DNA of 64,000 nt, taken from positions 558,001 to 622,000 of the forward strand of contig CAVUMX010000004.1 in assembly GCA_963742725.1 (NCBI GenBank), in the 5' to 3' direction. A model generated the notes under the pieces. That model was not told the DNA's origin and did no database searches. It saw only the letters and a list, made by a program, of their open reading frames with translations. Positions 49,568 to 58,676 of the stretch are shown here, piece by piece. Positions within the stretch are counted from its first letter, which is position 1; every line of letters starts with the position of its first letter. Both the position numbers and the translations under genes were made by a program. The stretch is from CAVVAL01 sp963742725 (GTDB lineage: Bacteria; Actinomycetota; Actinomycetes; Mycobacteriales; Cryptosporangiaceae).

Positions 49568-50541
49568 CCCGCCCCGTCGCGGTCCTGCGCACGGCCGGTC
49601 CGAGCGTGGCCGTGCTCGTGGTGCTGCTGGTGGCGATCGCCCTGGCGAACCCGTACTTCCTCGAACCACCGGGCTTCCTCGCGTTCGTCAAGCGGGCGGC
49701 GCCGCTGGTCATCCTCGCGGCCGGTCAGTACTTCGTGATCGCGGCCGGCGAGTTCGACCTGTCCGTCGGCGCGCTGGTCACGGTCGAGGTGGTGGTCGCG
49801 GCGCGGCTCATCGACGGCGACGAGTCGGCGACGTGGCCGGTCATCGCGCTCCTGATCGGCATCGGCGTCCTCGTGGGGCTGGTGAACGGGCTGGTCGCGA
49901 CCGCGCTGCGGGTGCCGTCGTTCATCGCCACGCTCGGGATGATGCTGGTGCTCTCCGGCGCGGTGTTCCTGTGGACCGGCGGGGCGCCGCGCGGCGCCCT
50001 CTCGGAGAGCTTCCGGGCCTTCGGCCGCACGAACATCGGCCCGGTGCCGTGGTCGGTCCTGATCCTGCTGGCGGTCGGCGTGGCGGCGCTGCTGCTCATG
50101 CGCGCCGACTTCGGGCGGACGCTGATCGCCGCCGGCGACAACCCGGACGCCGCCGCGATGTCCGGCGTCCGGGTCGGTCGGGTCAAGGTCGTCGCGTTCG
50201 TGCTGTCCGGGTTCGCCGCGGCGATCACCGGGATCCTGCTCGGCGGGTACGCGGGGGTATCCGCCCAGATCGGTCAGGGCCTGGAGTTCCAGGCCATCAC
50301 GGCGGTCGTCCTGGGTGGGGTGGCGCTCGGTGGCGGCCGCGGTTCGGTGCTGGCCGCGATGGCCGGCGCGTTCACCCTCGAAGCCCTGTTCACCCTCCTC
50401 AACCTGCACGGCGTCTCCGGCGCGCTGGAGTACACGGTGCAGGGCCTCATCATCATCGCCGCCGTGGCGGCGGGAACCGTGCGGCTGCCGCACCTCCGGG
50501 TGCCGAGAAGCCGTCCATCTCGGTTGGAGGAAGTCAGATGA
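49564..50541 (+). CDS. Sugar ABC transporter permease 2 (RbsC-like)
   Basis: 325 residues with the same permease motifs (LVILAAGQYFVIAAGEFDLSVGALVTV; AVVLGGVALGGGRGS), about nine helices. ATG overlaps the stop of permease 1. Two non-identical permeases suggest a heterodimeric channel. Confidence 0.93.
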   Translation: MTRPVAVLRTAGPSVAVLVVLLVAIALANPYFLEPPGFLAFVKRAAPLVILAAGQYFVIAAGEFDLSVGALVTVEVVVAARLIDGDESATWPVIALLIGIGVLVGLVNGLVATALRVPSFIATLGMMLVLSGAVFLWTGGAPRGALSESFRAFGRTNIGPVPWSVLILLAVGVAALLLMRADFGRTLIAAGDNPDAAAMSGVRVGRVKVVAFVLSGFAAAITGILLGGYAGVSAQIGQGLEFQAITAVVLGGVALGGGRGSVLAAMAGAFTLEALFTLLNLHGVSGALEYTVQGLIIIAAVAAGTVRLPHLRVPRSRPSRLEEVR

Positions 50542-51701
50542 ACCGTCGTAGCGCCATCCTGGTCGCGGCGCTGCTGCTGACAGCGGCGTGCGCGTCCGAC
50601 AAACCCGCGACCTCGTCGGATCCCGGCACGGGCGCCCAGTCGAAGTTCTTCGTCCAGGCTGACTACGACCGTCAGCTGGCGATGCGCGACAAGACCGCGG
50701 AGGGCCCGTCGGACAAGCCGTGGGAGCAGGCCATCGAGCCGGAACAGGTGGACACGGCGAAGTACAAGAAGGCGGGTCCGCACCACCTCTGCTTCTCCAA
50801 CGCCGCCGTCAACAACCCGTGGCGGCAGGTCGGCTGGAAGACCATGCAGGCCGAGGTGGCGCTGCACAAGGAGATCGCGAAGTTCACGGTCCTCGACGCC
50901 GAGGGCAAGGACGACAAGCAGATCTCCGACATCGCCGAGCTGACCGGCAAGGACTGCGACGCGCTGATCGTGTCGCCGAACACGACCGCCACGCTCACGC
51001 CGGCCATCAAGGGTGCGTGCCCGAAGGTGCCGGTGATCGTCTTCGACCGTGGCGTCGACACCGACTGTCCGGTGACGTTCATCAACCCCATCGGCGGGTA
51101 CGCGTTCGGCGCCGACGCCGCCGAGTTCCTCGTCGACAAGGTCAAGCCGGGCGGCAAGGTCCTCGCCCTGCGGATCCTGCCCGGCGTGGACGTCCTGGAG
51201 ACCCGCTGGTCGGCGGCCAAGGTCACGTTCGACAAGAGCAAGCTCGACGTCGTCGGCGTGAAGTTCACCGACGGGGACGCCGCCAAGACGAAGAGCATCG
51301 TCAGCGACTACATCCAGCGGCACGGCAAGATCGACGGCATCTGGATGGACGCGGGCGCGACCGCCGTGGCCGCCGTCGAGGCGTTCGAGGACGCCGGCCA
51401 GCCGGTGCCGCCGATCACCGGCGAGGACCAGCAGGACTTCCTCCAGAAGTGGAAGGAGTCCAAGCTGACGGCGACCGCGCCGACCTACCCGACGTACCAG
51501 TGGCGCACACCGGTCATCGCGGCGCTGAAGATCCTCGCCGGCCAGCCCGTGCCCAAGGAGTGGAAGCTCCCGCAGCCGACGATCACCGACGACACCCTGG
51601 ACGGCTACATCCAGCCGAACATGCCTCCGCTGCACTACGCCCTGTGCGGATGCGATCAGCTGCCCGGGTTCCCCGCCAAATGGGGCGGTACGAAGCCCTG
51701 A
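50538..51701 (+). CDS. Sugar-binding lipoprotein of the ABC transporter
   Basis: 387 residues. A lipoprotein signal ends in LLTAACAS (lipobox Cys). The periplasmic-binding-protein type I fold follows, with FSNAAVNNPWRQVGWKTMQAEV, DALIVSPNTTATLTPAI and PVIVFDRGVDTD, a ribose-binding-like pattern. Anchored outside the membrane, it delivers the substrate to the permeases. ATG overlaps the permease 2 stop; GGAGGAAG precedes it. Confidence 0.93.
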   Translation: MNRRSAILVAALLLTAACASDKPATSSDPGTGAQSKFFVQADYDRQLAMRDKTAEGPSDKPWEQAIEPEQVDTAKYKKAGPHHLCFSNAAVNNPWRQVGWKTMQAEVALHKEIAKFTVLDAEGKDDKQISDIAELTGKDCDALIVSPNTTATLTPAIKGACPKVPVIVFDRGVDTDCPVTFINPIGGYAFGADAAEFLVDKVKPGGKVLALRILPGVDVLETRWSAAKVTFDKSKLDVVGVKFTDGDAAKTKSIVSDYIQRHGKIDGIWMDAGATAVAAVEAFEDAGQPVPPITGEDQQDFLQKWKESKLTATAPTYPTYQWRTPVIAALKILAGQPVPKEWKLPQPTITDDTLDGYIQPNMPPLHYALCGCDQLPGFPAKWGGTKP

Positions 51702-51717
51702 CCGAGGGGAGCGCACC

Positions 51718-52593
51718 GTGCACCGCTATGCCATCGGCGCCAACACCTGGATCTGGACGTCGCCCCTGACCGACACCGAACTGGCCGACCTCGCACCACG
51801 GGTCGCCGGGTTCGGGTTCGACGTGATCGAACTGCCGGTCGAGCAGGTGGGCGACTGGGAGCCGGGCAAGACCGCCGCGCTCCTCGCCGAGCTGGGCCTG
51901 GCGGCCACGGTCGTACTGGTGATGCCGCCGGGGCGTGATCTGGTCGCCGCCCCAGCCAAGACTGTCGCGGCCACGCAGGACTACCTACGGTCCTGTGTGG
52001 ACGCGGCGGTGACGGTCGGCAGCGCGGTGATCGCCGGGCCGGCGTACGCCTCGGTCGGACGGACCTGGCGGATGTCGCCCGACGAGCGCAGGGACTGCTA
52101 CGCCGAACTGCGGACGAACCTGCGGCCGGTGGTCGAGTACGCCGCCGGCCGTGGCGTGCGGATCGCCGTCGAGCCGCTCAACCGGTACGAAACCAGCGTC
52201 CTCAACACGGTCGAGCAGGCCCTCGACGCGCTCGACGGGCTGCCGGCCGAGGGCGTCGGACTCGCGCTCGACACGTACCACCTGAACATCGAGGAGAAGG
52301 ACCCGGTCGCGGCCATCCGCGCGGCCGGGGACCGGATCGCCCACGTGCAGGTCTGCGGCAACGACCGGGGTGCCCCCGGCGCGGACCACCAGGACTGGCC
52401 GGCGCTGCTCGGCGCCCTGCGCGCGGCGGGCTATGCCGGTCCGCTGTGCATCGAGTCGTTCACCGCGCACAACCAGAGCATCGCCACGGCCGCCTCGATC
52501 TGGCGCCCGCTCGCGGAGAGCCAGGACGCGCTCGCCGTGGACGGGCTCGCGTTCCTGCGCGGCGCTACAACCCGACCCACGACCCCTGCGTGA
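51718..52593 (+). CDS. Sugar-phosphate isomerase/epimerase (TIM barrel, ketose-epimerase-like)
   Basis: 291 residues from a GTG preceded by GAGGGGA. VEPLNRYETSVLNTVEQAL, LALDTYHLNIEE, HVQVCGNDRGAPG and CIESFT carry the Glu, Asp, His and Glu metal ligands found in D-psicose/tagatose 3-epimerases. It probably interconverts the imported or oxidised sugar. Same operon as the transporter (16-base gap). Confidence 0.88.
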   Translation: MHRYAIGANTWIWTSPLTDTELADLAPRVAGFGFDVIELPVEQVGDWEPGKTAALLAELGLAATVVLVMPPGRDLVAAPAKTVAATQDYLRSCVDAAVTVGSAVIAGPAYASVGRTWRMSPDERRDCYAELRTNLRPVVEYAAGRGVRIAVEPLNRYETSVLNTVEQALDALDGLPAEGVGLALDTYHLNIEEKDPVAAIRAAGDRIAHVQVCGNDRGAPGADHQDWPALLGALRAAGYAGPLCIESFTAHNQSIATAASIWRPLAESQDALAVDGLAFLRGATTRPTTPA

Positions 52594-52622
52594 CCCCCGC
52601 CCCCACCACCTCGGAGCACGCG

Positions 52623-55600
52623 ATGACCCACCGCCTCCGCACGCTCTTCGCCCTGCTCGTCCTCCTCCTCGGCACCGCCGTCGCCGTCCCGCCGGCCGGC
52701 GCCCACCCGGCCGACTTCCGCGCGTTGCTGTTCACCAAGACGGCGGCCGGCGCGTTCCGCCACGCCTCCATCCCCGCCGGGGTGGCGATGTTCCAGCAGA
52801 TGGCGACCGACCACGGCTTCACGCTCGTGCACAGCGAGAACGCGGCCGTCTTCAACGACGCCGAGCTGTCCACGTACGACGTGGTGATCATGTTCCAGAC
52901 CTCCGGCATGGTCTGGGACACCGCTGCCCAGCGCACGGCGATGCAGAACTACGTCCGGGGCGGCGGGGGAGTGGTGGCGATCCACAACGCCACCGACATG
53001 AACATCGAGTCCCAGTTCCCGTGGTGGGACGAGGTCGTCATGGCCGGTAGCCACATGACAGCCCACTCGGCGATCCTGCCCGGCCGGGCCAAGGTCGCCG
53101 ACCGGGTCCATCCGTCGACGGCCGGGTTGCCGGAACGCTGGCAGCGCACCGAGGAGTGGTACAACTTCGACAAGAACAGCCGGGGCAACGTCCACGTGCT
53201 GGTCACGGCCGACGAGACCACGTACGACGCGGGGCCGAGCAAGATGGGGCACGACCACCCGATCTCGTGGTGCCGCGTCGCCGAGGGCGGGCGGGTCTGG
53301 GCCACGGCCATGGGGCACGAGACCGCGTCCTACGCCGAGGCGTTCTTCAAGCAGCACCTGACGGGCGGCGTCGAGTGGGCGGCCGGGGCTGCCGAAGGCG
53401 ACTGCGGCGGCACGGTGTGGAACAAGTTCCAGAAGGTGACGCTCGACAGCGCCCCGGACCAGCCGATGCAGCTCGACGTCGCGCCGGACGGCCGTGTCTT
53501 CTACATCCAGCGGACGGGCGCGCTCAAGGTGATCAGCACGTCCGGCGCCATCGCCACGGCCGGTTCCCTGAACGTCTACACCGGCGGCGAGGACGGGCTG
53601 GTCGGCATCGTCCTGGACCCGGCGTTCGCCACCAACGGCCACCTGTACCTCACCTATTCACCAGCCGGGACGGCGGAGATCAACCGTGTGTCGCGGTTCA
53701 CGATGAGCGGCAACACCCTCGACCTGGCCAGCGAACGGCGGCTGCTCGACATCCCGGCGTACCGGGGCTCCGACGAGCCGGGTCACACCGGCGGCGCGCT
53801 CGCGTTCGGACCGGGCGGCAACCTCTACATAGGAGTCGGCGACGACGTGAACCCGAACGGGTCGAACGGCTACGCGCCGACCGACGAGCGTTCGGGCCGG
53901 CGCAAGTACGACGCCCAGGGCAGCTCGGCGAACACCAACGACCTGCGCGGGAAGATGCTCCGCATCCACCCGGAGGCGAACGGGACGTACACGATCCCGG
54001 CCGGGAACATGTTCGCGCCGGGAACGGCCCTCACCCGCCCCGAGATCTACGCGATGGGCTTCCGCAACCCGTTCCGGTTCGGCGTCGATCCGGTCACCGG
54101 GTGGATCTCGCTCGCCGACTACGGCCCCGACGCCGGCCAGGCCGACCCGAACCGTGGCCCCGAAGGCACCGTCGAGTGGAACCTCGTCAAGCAGCCCGGC
54201 AACTACGGCTGGCCGTACTGCGTCGGCAACAACACGCCGTTCAACGACTACGACTTCGCCACGAGCACGTCCGGGCCGAAGTTCAACTGCGGTGCGCCGG
54301 TCAACAACTCGCCGAACAACACCGGGCTGACGAACCTGCCGGCGTCGAGGGCGGCGACGGTCTGGTACACGTACAGCGACACGCCCGAGTGGCCGGAGAT
54401 GAGCGGCGGCGGCCGGGGCGCCGGGCCGATGGGCGGGCCGTTCTACCGGTACGACGCCAGCAACCCGTCGACGACGAAGTTCCCCGCCTACTACGACAAG
54501 ACGCCGTTCTTCCACGAGTGGAGCCGCGACTATCTCGCCGAGATGCGGCTCGACGCGGCAGGCAACCTGCTCAAGGTCAGCAAGACGCACTCGGCCATTC
54601 CGTTCAGCTCGCCGATGCACCTGAAGTTCGGCCCGAACGGCTCGCTGTACGTCATCGAGTGGGGCTCGGGCTTCGGCGGCGGCAACACCGACGACGGCGT
54701 GTACCGCATCGACTACGTGAGCGGGAACCGCGCTCCCGTGGCCAAGGCCGCGGCGACCCCGACGTCCGGGCGGGCGCCGCTCGCGGTGCAGTTCTCGGCG
54801 GCCGGGTCGAGCGATCCGGACGGCGATGCCCTCACCTACGGATGGGACTTCGACGGCAACGGAACCACCGACGCCACCACGGCCACCGCGAGCCACACGT
54901 ACACGGCCAACGGCACGTACAACGCCGTCCTGACCGTCACCGACGCGGGCGGCAAGGAGGGCCGGGCACAGGTGACGATCACGGTGGGCAACACCGCGCC
55001 GGTCGTCCGGTTCAGCGGACCTCCCGACGGCGGCCAGTTCGCCTGGGGCGACCCGATCAACTACACGGTGTCCGTCACCGACCCGGAGGACGGGACGATC
55101 GACTGCACGCGGGTCAGCGTCGTGACCGCGATCGGCCACGACGACCACAGCCACGACACCGGACGGTTCACGGGCTGCACGGCGACCGTCTCCACCGAGT
55201 CCGACCACGGCGAGTACGCCAACACGTTCTACGTGCTCACGGCCACCTACACCGACTCCGGCGGGCTGGTGGGCAGCACTTCGGTGGTGCTCCAACCGAA
55301 GCGCAAGCAGGCCGAGTACTACACCGGCTCCTCCGGCGTCCGGGTCATCGACCAGGCGGCGGCGGAGAACGGCAAGCGCATCGGCGACATCAGTCCCGGT
55401 GACTGGGTCTCGTTCAAGCCGATGAGCATCCAGGGCATCAACGCGGTGTCGTACCGGGTGTCGTCCCCGTACGGCGGCGGCACGATCGAGCTGCGCGCCG
55501 GCTCCCCGACCGGGCAGCTCGTGGCCACGACGAGCGTGCCGAACACCGGCGGCTGGGACACCTACCAGAGCCTGCCGGCGACACTGGTCTCCGCGCTGCC

Positions 55601-56123
55601 CGGCAGCCACGAGCTGTTCCTGGTGTTCCGGTCCGCCCAGCCGAACCGGTTCGACCTCGACTCGGTCACGTTCATCGGACCGGGTGTCGGCGGTGGTGGT
55701 GCGGCCGGTCCGGTGGACGGCCGGACGTACACGTTGACCGCCGTCCACAGTGGCCTGCTCGCCGACGTCAGCGGCGCGTCGCAGGCGTCCGGTGCCAGGG
55801 TCGTCCAGTGGCCGGCGACGGGCGGTACGAACCAGCGGTGGACGGCCCGTGACGCGGGCGGCGGCACGTTCACGCTGGTGGCGGGGCACAGCGGCCAGTG
55901 CCTTAGCAGCGGCACGACCAACGGTGCGCCCGTCGTCCAGTCGCCGTGCGGTACCCAACGCTGGCGGTTCGAGGCCGTCAACGGCGCGTGGCGGATGGTG
56001 TATGTGGGAACCAACAGGTGCGCGGACGTCTCGGGCGCGTCCACGGCGAACGGTGCCGCGATCGTCCAGTGGACCTGTGGCGGCGGGACGAACCAGCAGT
56101 GGAGGCTGACCCCGGTCACCTGA
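52623..56123 (+). CDS. Secreted modular protein: ThuA, sugar dehydrogenase, PKD, CBM6-like, ricin lectin
   Basis: 1166 residues with a Sec signal (residues 1-27). A ThuA-like domain (about 30-255; RALLFTKTAAGAFRHASIPAG, VVAIHNATD) is followed by a PQQ-type glucose/sorbosone dehydrogenase-like propeller (about 268-700; GLVGIVLDPAF, LRGKMLRIHPEANG, GFRNPFRFGVDP). Next come a PKD domain (about 712-800), a second Ig-like domain, a CBM6-like domain (about 905-1022) and a ricin-type beta-trefoil (from 1031) with repeated QxW motifs. It probably binds and oxidises extracellular polysaccharide or glycoside-derived sugars, feeding the adjacent transporter. Confidence 0.9.
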   Translation: MTHRLRTLFALLVLLLGTAVAVPPAGAHPADFRALLFTKTAAGAFRHASIPAGVAMFQQMATDHGFTLVHSENAAVFNDAELSTYDVVIMFQTSGMVWDTAAQRTAMQNYVRGGGGVVAIHNATDMNIESQFPWWDEVVMAGSHMTAHSAILPGRAKVADRVHPSTAGLPERWQRTEEWYNFDKNSRGNVHVLVTADETTYDAGPSKMGHDHPISWCRVAEGGRVWATAMGHETASYAEAFFKQHLTGGVEWAAGAAEGDCGGTVWNKFQKVTLDSAPDQPMQLDVAPDGRVFYIQRTGALKVISTSGAIATAGSLNVYTGGEDGLVGIVLDPAFATNGHLYLTYSPAGTAEINRVSRFTMSGNTLDLASERRLLDIPAYRGSDEPGHTGGALAFGPGGNLYIGVGDDVNPNGSNGYAPTDERSGRRKYDAQGSSANTNDLRGKMLRIHPEANGTYTIPAGNMFAPGTALTRPEIYAMGFRNPFRFGVDPVTGWISLADYGPDAGQADPNRGPEGTVEWNLVKQPGNYGWPYCVGNNTPFNDYDFATSTSGPKFNCGAPVNNSPNNTGLTNLPASRAATVWYTYSDTPEWPEMSGGGRGAGPMGGPFYRYDASNPSTTKFPAYYDKTPFFHEWSRDYLAEMRLDAAGNLLKVSKTHSAIPFSSPMHLKFGPNGSLYVIEWGSGFGGGNTDDGVYRIDYVSGNRAPVAKAAATPTSGRAPLAVQFSAAGSSDPDGDALTYGWDFDGNGTTDATTATASHTYTANGTYNAVLTVTDAGGKEGRAQVTITVGNTAPVVRFSGPPDGGQFAWGDPINYTVSVTDPEDGTIDCTRVSVVTAIGHDDHSHDTGRFTGCTATVSTESDHGEYANTFYVLTATYTDSGGLVGSTSVVLQPKRKQAEYYTGSSGVRVIDQAAAENGKRIGDISPGDWVSFKPMSIQGINAVSYRVSSPYGGGTIELRAGSPTGQLVATTSVPNTGGWDTYQSLPATLVSALPGSHELFLVFRSAQPNRFDLDSVTFIGPGVGGGGAAGPVDGRTYTLTAVHSGLLADVSGASQASGARVVQWPATGGTNQRWTARDAGGGTFTLVAGHSGQCLSSGTTNGAPVVQSPCGTQRWRFEAVNGAWRMVYVGTNRCADVSGASTANGAAIVQWTCGGGTNQQWRLTPVT

Positions 56124-56137
56124 CGAGGGAGTGTGCG

Positions 56138-57142
56138 ATGGCGCGACCGATCACGTTGTTCACCGGCCAGTGGGCCGACCTGCCGTTCGAGGAGGTGTGC
56201 CGGCTCGCCTCCGAGTGGGGCTACGACGGCCTGGAGATCGCCTGCTGGGGCGACCACTTCGAGGTCGACAGGGCGCTGTCCGACGACGGCTATGTCGGTC
56301 GTGTGCGGGAGACCCTGGAGAAGCACCACCTCAGCGTGTGGGCGATCTCCAACCACCTCGTCGGCCAGGCGGTCTGCGACCTGGTCGACGAGCGGCACCG
56401 GCCGATCCTGCCGGCCCGGATCTGGGGCGACGGCGAGCCCGAGGGGGTACGGCAGCGCGCCGCGCGGGAGATGGCCGACACCGCACGGGCCGCCGCGAAG
56501 CTCGGCGTCCGGACGGTGGTGGGCTTCACGGGGTCGTCGATCTGGCACACCGTCGCCATGTTCCCGCCGGTGTCCGCCGCGACGATCGAGGCCGGGTACA
56601 CCGACTTCGCCGACCGGTGGAATCCGATCCTCGACACGTTCGACGAGGTAGGCGTGCGGTTCGCCCTCGAAGTGCACCCGAGCGAGATCGCGTACGACTA
56701 CTGGACGACCGCCCGGACGCTGGACGCGATCGGGCGGCGCCCGGCGTTCGGGCTCAACTGGGACCCGTCGCACATGCTGTGGCAGGACATCGACCCGGCC
56801 GGCTTCATCGTCGACTTCTCCGACCGGATCTACCACGTGGACTGCAAGGACACCCGCCTCCGCCGCCCGGACGGTCGCCGCGGCCGGCTCTCCTCCCACC
56901 TGCCCTGGGGTGACCAGCGGCGGGCCTGGGACTTCGTCTCGCTGGGACACGGCGACGTGCCCTGGGAGGACTGCTTCCGCGCGCTGAACGCGATCGGCTA
57001 CGACGGCCCGATCTCGATCGAATGGGAGGACGCCGGCATGGACCGCCTGCTCGGCGCGGCGGAGGCGCTGACCAGGGTCCGGCAGCTGGCGGCGATCGAG
57101 CCGCCGGCCACCGCGTTCGACGCGGCGTTCACGAAGGACTGA
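56138..57142 (+). CDS. Sugar-phosphate isomerase/epimerase (TIM barrel)
   Basis: 334 residues, ATG preceded by GAGGGAG. ALEVHPSEIAYDYWTT, GLNWDPSHMLWQDID, HVDCKDTRLR and ISIEWEDAGMD provide the Glu/Asp/His/Glu metal site of the AP-endonuclease-2 family. The WDPSHM and HVDCKDT combination is found in isomerases of inositol or unusual-sugar catabolism. Last gene of the sugar operon. Its end overlaps the convergent metallo-hydrolase gene by 14 bases. Confidence 0.9.
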   Translation: MARPITLFTGQWADLPFEEVCRLASEWGYDGLEIACWGDHFEVDRALSDDGYVGRVRETLEKHHLSVWAISNHLVGQAVCDLVDERHRPILPARIWGDGEPEGVRQRAAREMADTARAAAKLGVRTVVGFTGSSIWHTVAMFPPVSAATIEAGYTDFADRWNPILDTFDEVGVRFALEVHPSEIAYDYWTTARTLDAIGRRPAFGLNWDPSHMLWQDIDPAGFIVDFSDRIYHVDCKDTRLRRPDGRRGRLSSHLPWGDQRRAWDFVSLGHGDVPWEDCFRALNAIGYDGPISIEWEDAGMDRLLGAAEALTRVRQLAAIEPPATAFDAAFTKD

Positions 57143-57947
57143 CCGCGGGCTCCGGTTCGAAGCTGGCCAGCAGCTGTTCCAGGCCCTGCTGGTCGGGGCC
57201 GACGAACGGGTCGGCCTGAGGCGCCTCGGTCAGCATGTCGAGCAGGACGGAGGTGTGGCTGACGGCCGGTGGCAGGTGGGTGCTGAGGACGACGCCCGGG
57301 TTCATGTCCCGCAGCGGCTGGACGGTCCCGAGGAACTTGGTCGTGTCGATGGTGCTCAGCCAGGGGCTGTCGATGGTGGCCCAGGTCAGTTGGGAGTGGC
57401 GGAGCGCGTCCGCCGGGACGTCGCGGACGTCGGCGCCGGCGGCCAGTTCGGGCGTCGGCATGACCGCGCCGAAGCAGTCCGAGCTGAAGCAGACGCCCGA
57501 GCTGTGGTCGTAGAAGCCGACGGTCGCGGGGTTGTCGAACAGCGGTGGCCGGAACCCTGTGAGGATCCGGTCGCCGAGGTCGAGCGACTCGCCCGGGTTG
57601 ACGATGCGGATGCGGTCCATGGGCAGCGGTTGCTCGAGGCTCAGGATGCCCGCGCCGATGAACGTGGTGACCAGGCGCGCCTGCGGTGCGGCGTCGAGCA
57701 GGTCGAAGATCCCGCCGGTGTGGTCGCGGTCCGGGTGGGTCAGCCAGATCCATCGGACGTCCTTCGGGTCGATGACGGACCCGAGCACGTCCAGGAAGTT
57801 CTCCGTCGGCAGCGTCAGTCCGGTGTCGACGACGAGCGGTTGCTCCGCGTGGAGCACGAAGGCGTTGACCGGCAGGAACCCGATGCCGGGTATCGGTACC
57901 TGGTCGTTCAGGACGGTGACGTCGCGCCCGATCCGATGGATCGTCAT
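57129..57947 (-). CDS. MBL-fold metallo-hydrolase
   Basis: 272 residues from the ATG at 57947 with GGGGGGC upstream. The metal motif reads THPDRDHTGG, that is HxDxDH in place of the commoner HxHxDH, followed by SSDCFG and STHLPPAV as further ligand sites. The Asp substitution is known in some flavodiiron-like members. It is divergent from a TetR gene with a dyad between them, so it is the likely target of that repressor. Confidence 0.86.
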   Translation of the reverse strand: MTIHRIGRDVTVLNDQVPIPGIGFLPVNAFVLHAEQPLVVDTGLTLPTENFLDVLGSVIDPKDVRWIWLTHPDRDHTGGIFDLLDAAPQARLVTTFIGAGILSLEQPLPMDRIRIVNPGESLDLGDRILTGFRPPLFDNPATVGFYDHSSGVCFSSDCFGAVMPTPELAAGADVRDVPADALRHSQLTWATIDSPWLSTIDTTKFLGTVQPLRDMNPGVVLSTHLPPAVSHTSVLLDMLTEAPQADPFVGPDQQGLEQLLASFEPEPAVSPS

Positions 57948-58036
57948 GGTTGCCCCCCACAGGCTGACAGTATTTCGGAGTACACTGCCGTTCATTCGAA
58001 TGGTCATCCTCGCGGGGTCGGGTGTCAAGAGTTGAG

Positions 58037-58052
58037 TGAACAAACGCGTTCA
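58037..58052. promoter_or_regulatory. Candidate TetR operator
   Basis: TGAAC-N6-GTTCA dyad 22 bases upstream of the TetR start, in the 126-bp divergent region with the metallo-hydrolase gene. A related TTCATTCGAATGG stretch lies near 57990. Autoregulation and control of the hydrolase are inferred. Confidence 0.45.
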
Positions 58053-58073
58053 TCGAATACGCGTCCGTACCGC

Positions 58074-58676
58074 ATGAGCAAGCGGGCCGAGAGCGTCGAC
58101 GACACCCGCCAGCGGATCGTCGACGCCACCATCGCGCTGCACGGCACCGTGGGCCCGGCGGCGACCACGATCGCCGCGATCGCCGAGGGGGCCGGCGTGA
58201 CCCGGCTGACCGTCTACCGGCACTTTCCGGACGATCTCGCCCTGATGGTGGCCTGCTCGGGCCACTGGCGATCGCAGCGACAACTCCCGGCCCCGGACAC
58301 CTGGGCACGGATCGAAGACCCGGTCGAACGGCTCCGCGCCGGGCTGGCCGACCTCTACCGCTACTTCCGCGAAGGCCGGTCCATGCTCGTCCGGATCTAC
58401 CGCGACAAGGACACGCTCCCGCCGCCGATCCAGCAGCGCATCGACGGCGACAACGCGCACATGCGGGACGTCCTCGCGGAGCCGTTCGCGGCGGGGGACA
58501 GGCGGCGGCTGTGCGCGGTCGTCGGCCACGCCGTGGCGTTCACGACCTGGTGGTCGCTGTGCGTCGAGCACGACCTGACGGACGCTGAGGCGGTCGACGC
58601 GATGACCGCCCTCGTCACCGGCCTCAGCCGTCCAGGTGGCGCGGTTCCAGGTCGGCCGTCGCCGGACCCTGGATGA
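58074..58676 (+). CDS. TetR-family transcriptional regulator
   Basis: 200 residues. The N-terminal helix-turn-helix is RQRIVDATIALHGTVGPAATTIAAIAEGAGVTRLTVYRHFPDD. The ligand-binding half is not assignable. The last 17 codons overlap, on the opposite strand, the end of the FAD-Rieske gene by 53 bases, so its Pro/Gly-rich tail may be dispensable. Confidence 0.9.
   Translation: MSKRAESVDDTRQRIVDATIALHGTVGPAATTIAAIAEGAGVTRLTVYRHFPDDLALMVACSGHWRSQRQLPAPDTWARIEDPVERLRAGLADLYRYFREGRSMLVRIYRDKDTLPPPIQQRIDGDNAHMRDVLAEPFAAGDRRRLCAVVGHAVAFTTWWSLCVEHDLTDAEAVDAMTALVTGLSRPGGAVPGRPSPDPG

Noticed and set aside
53658..55958. 766-codon minus-strand frame inside the secreted modular protein gene
   Set aside because: Arg/Val/Gly-rich shadow of a gene with recognisable domains. 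No ribosome-binding site or motif.
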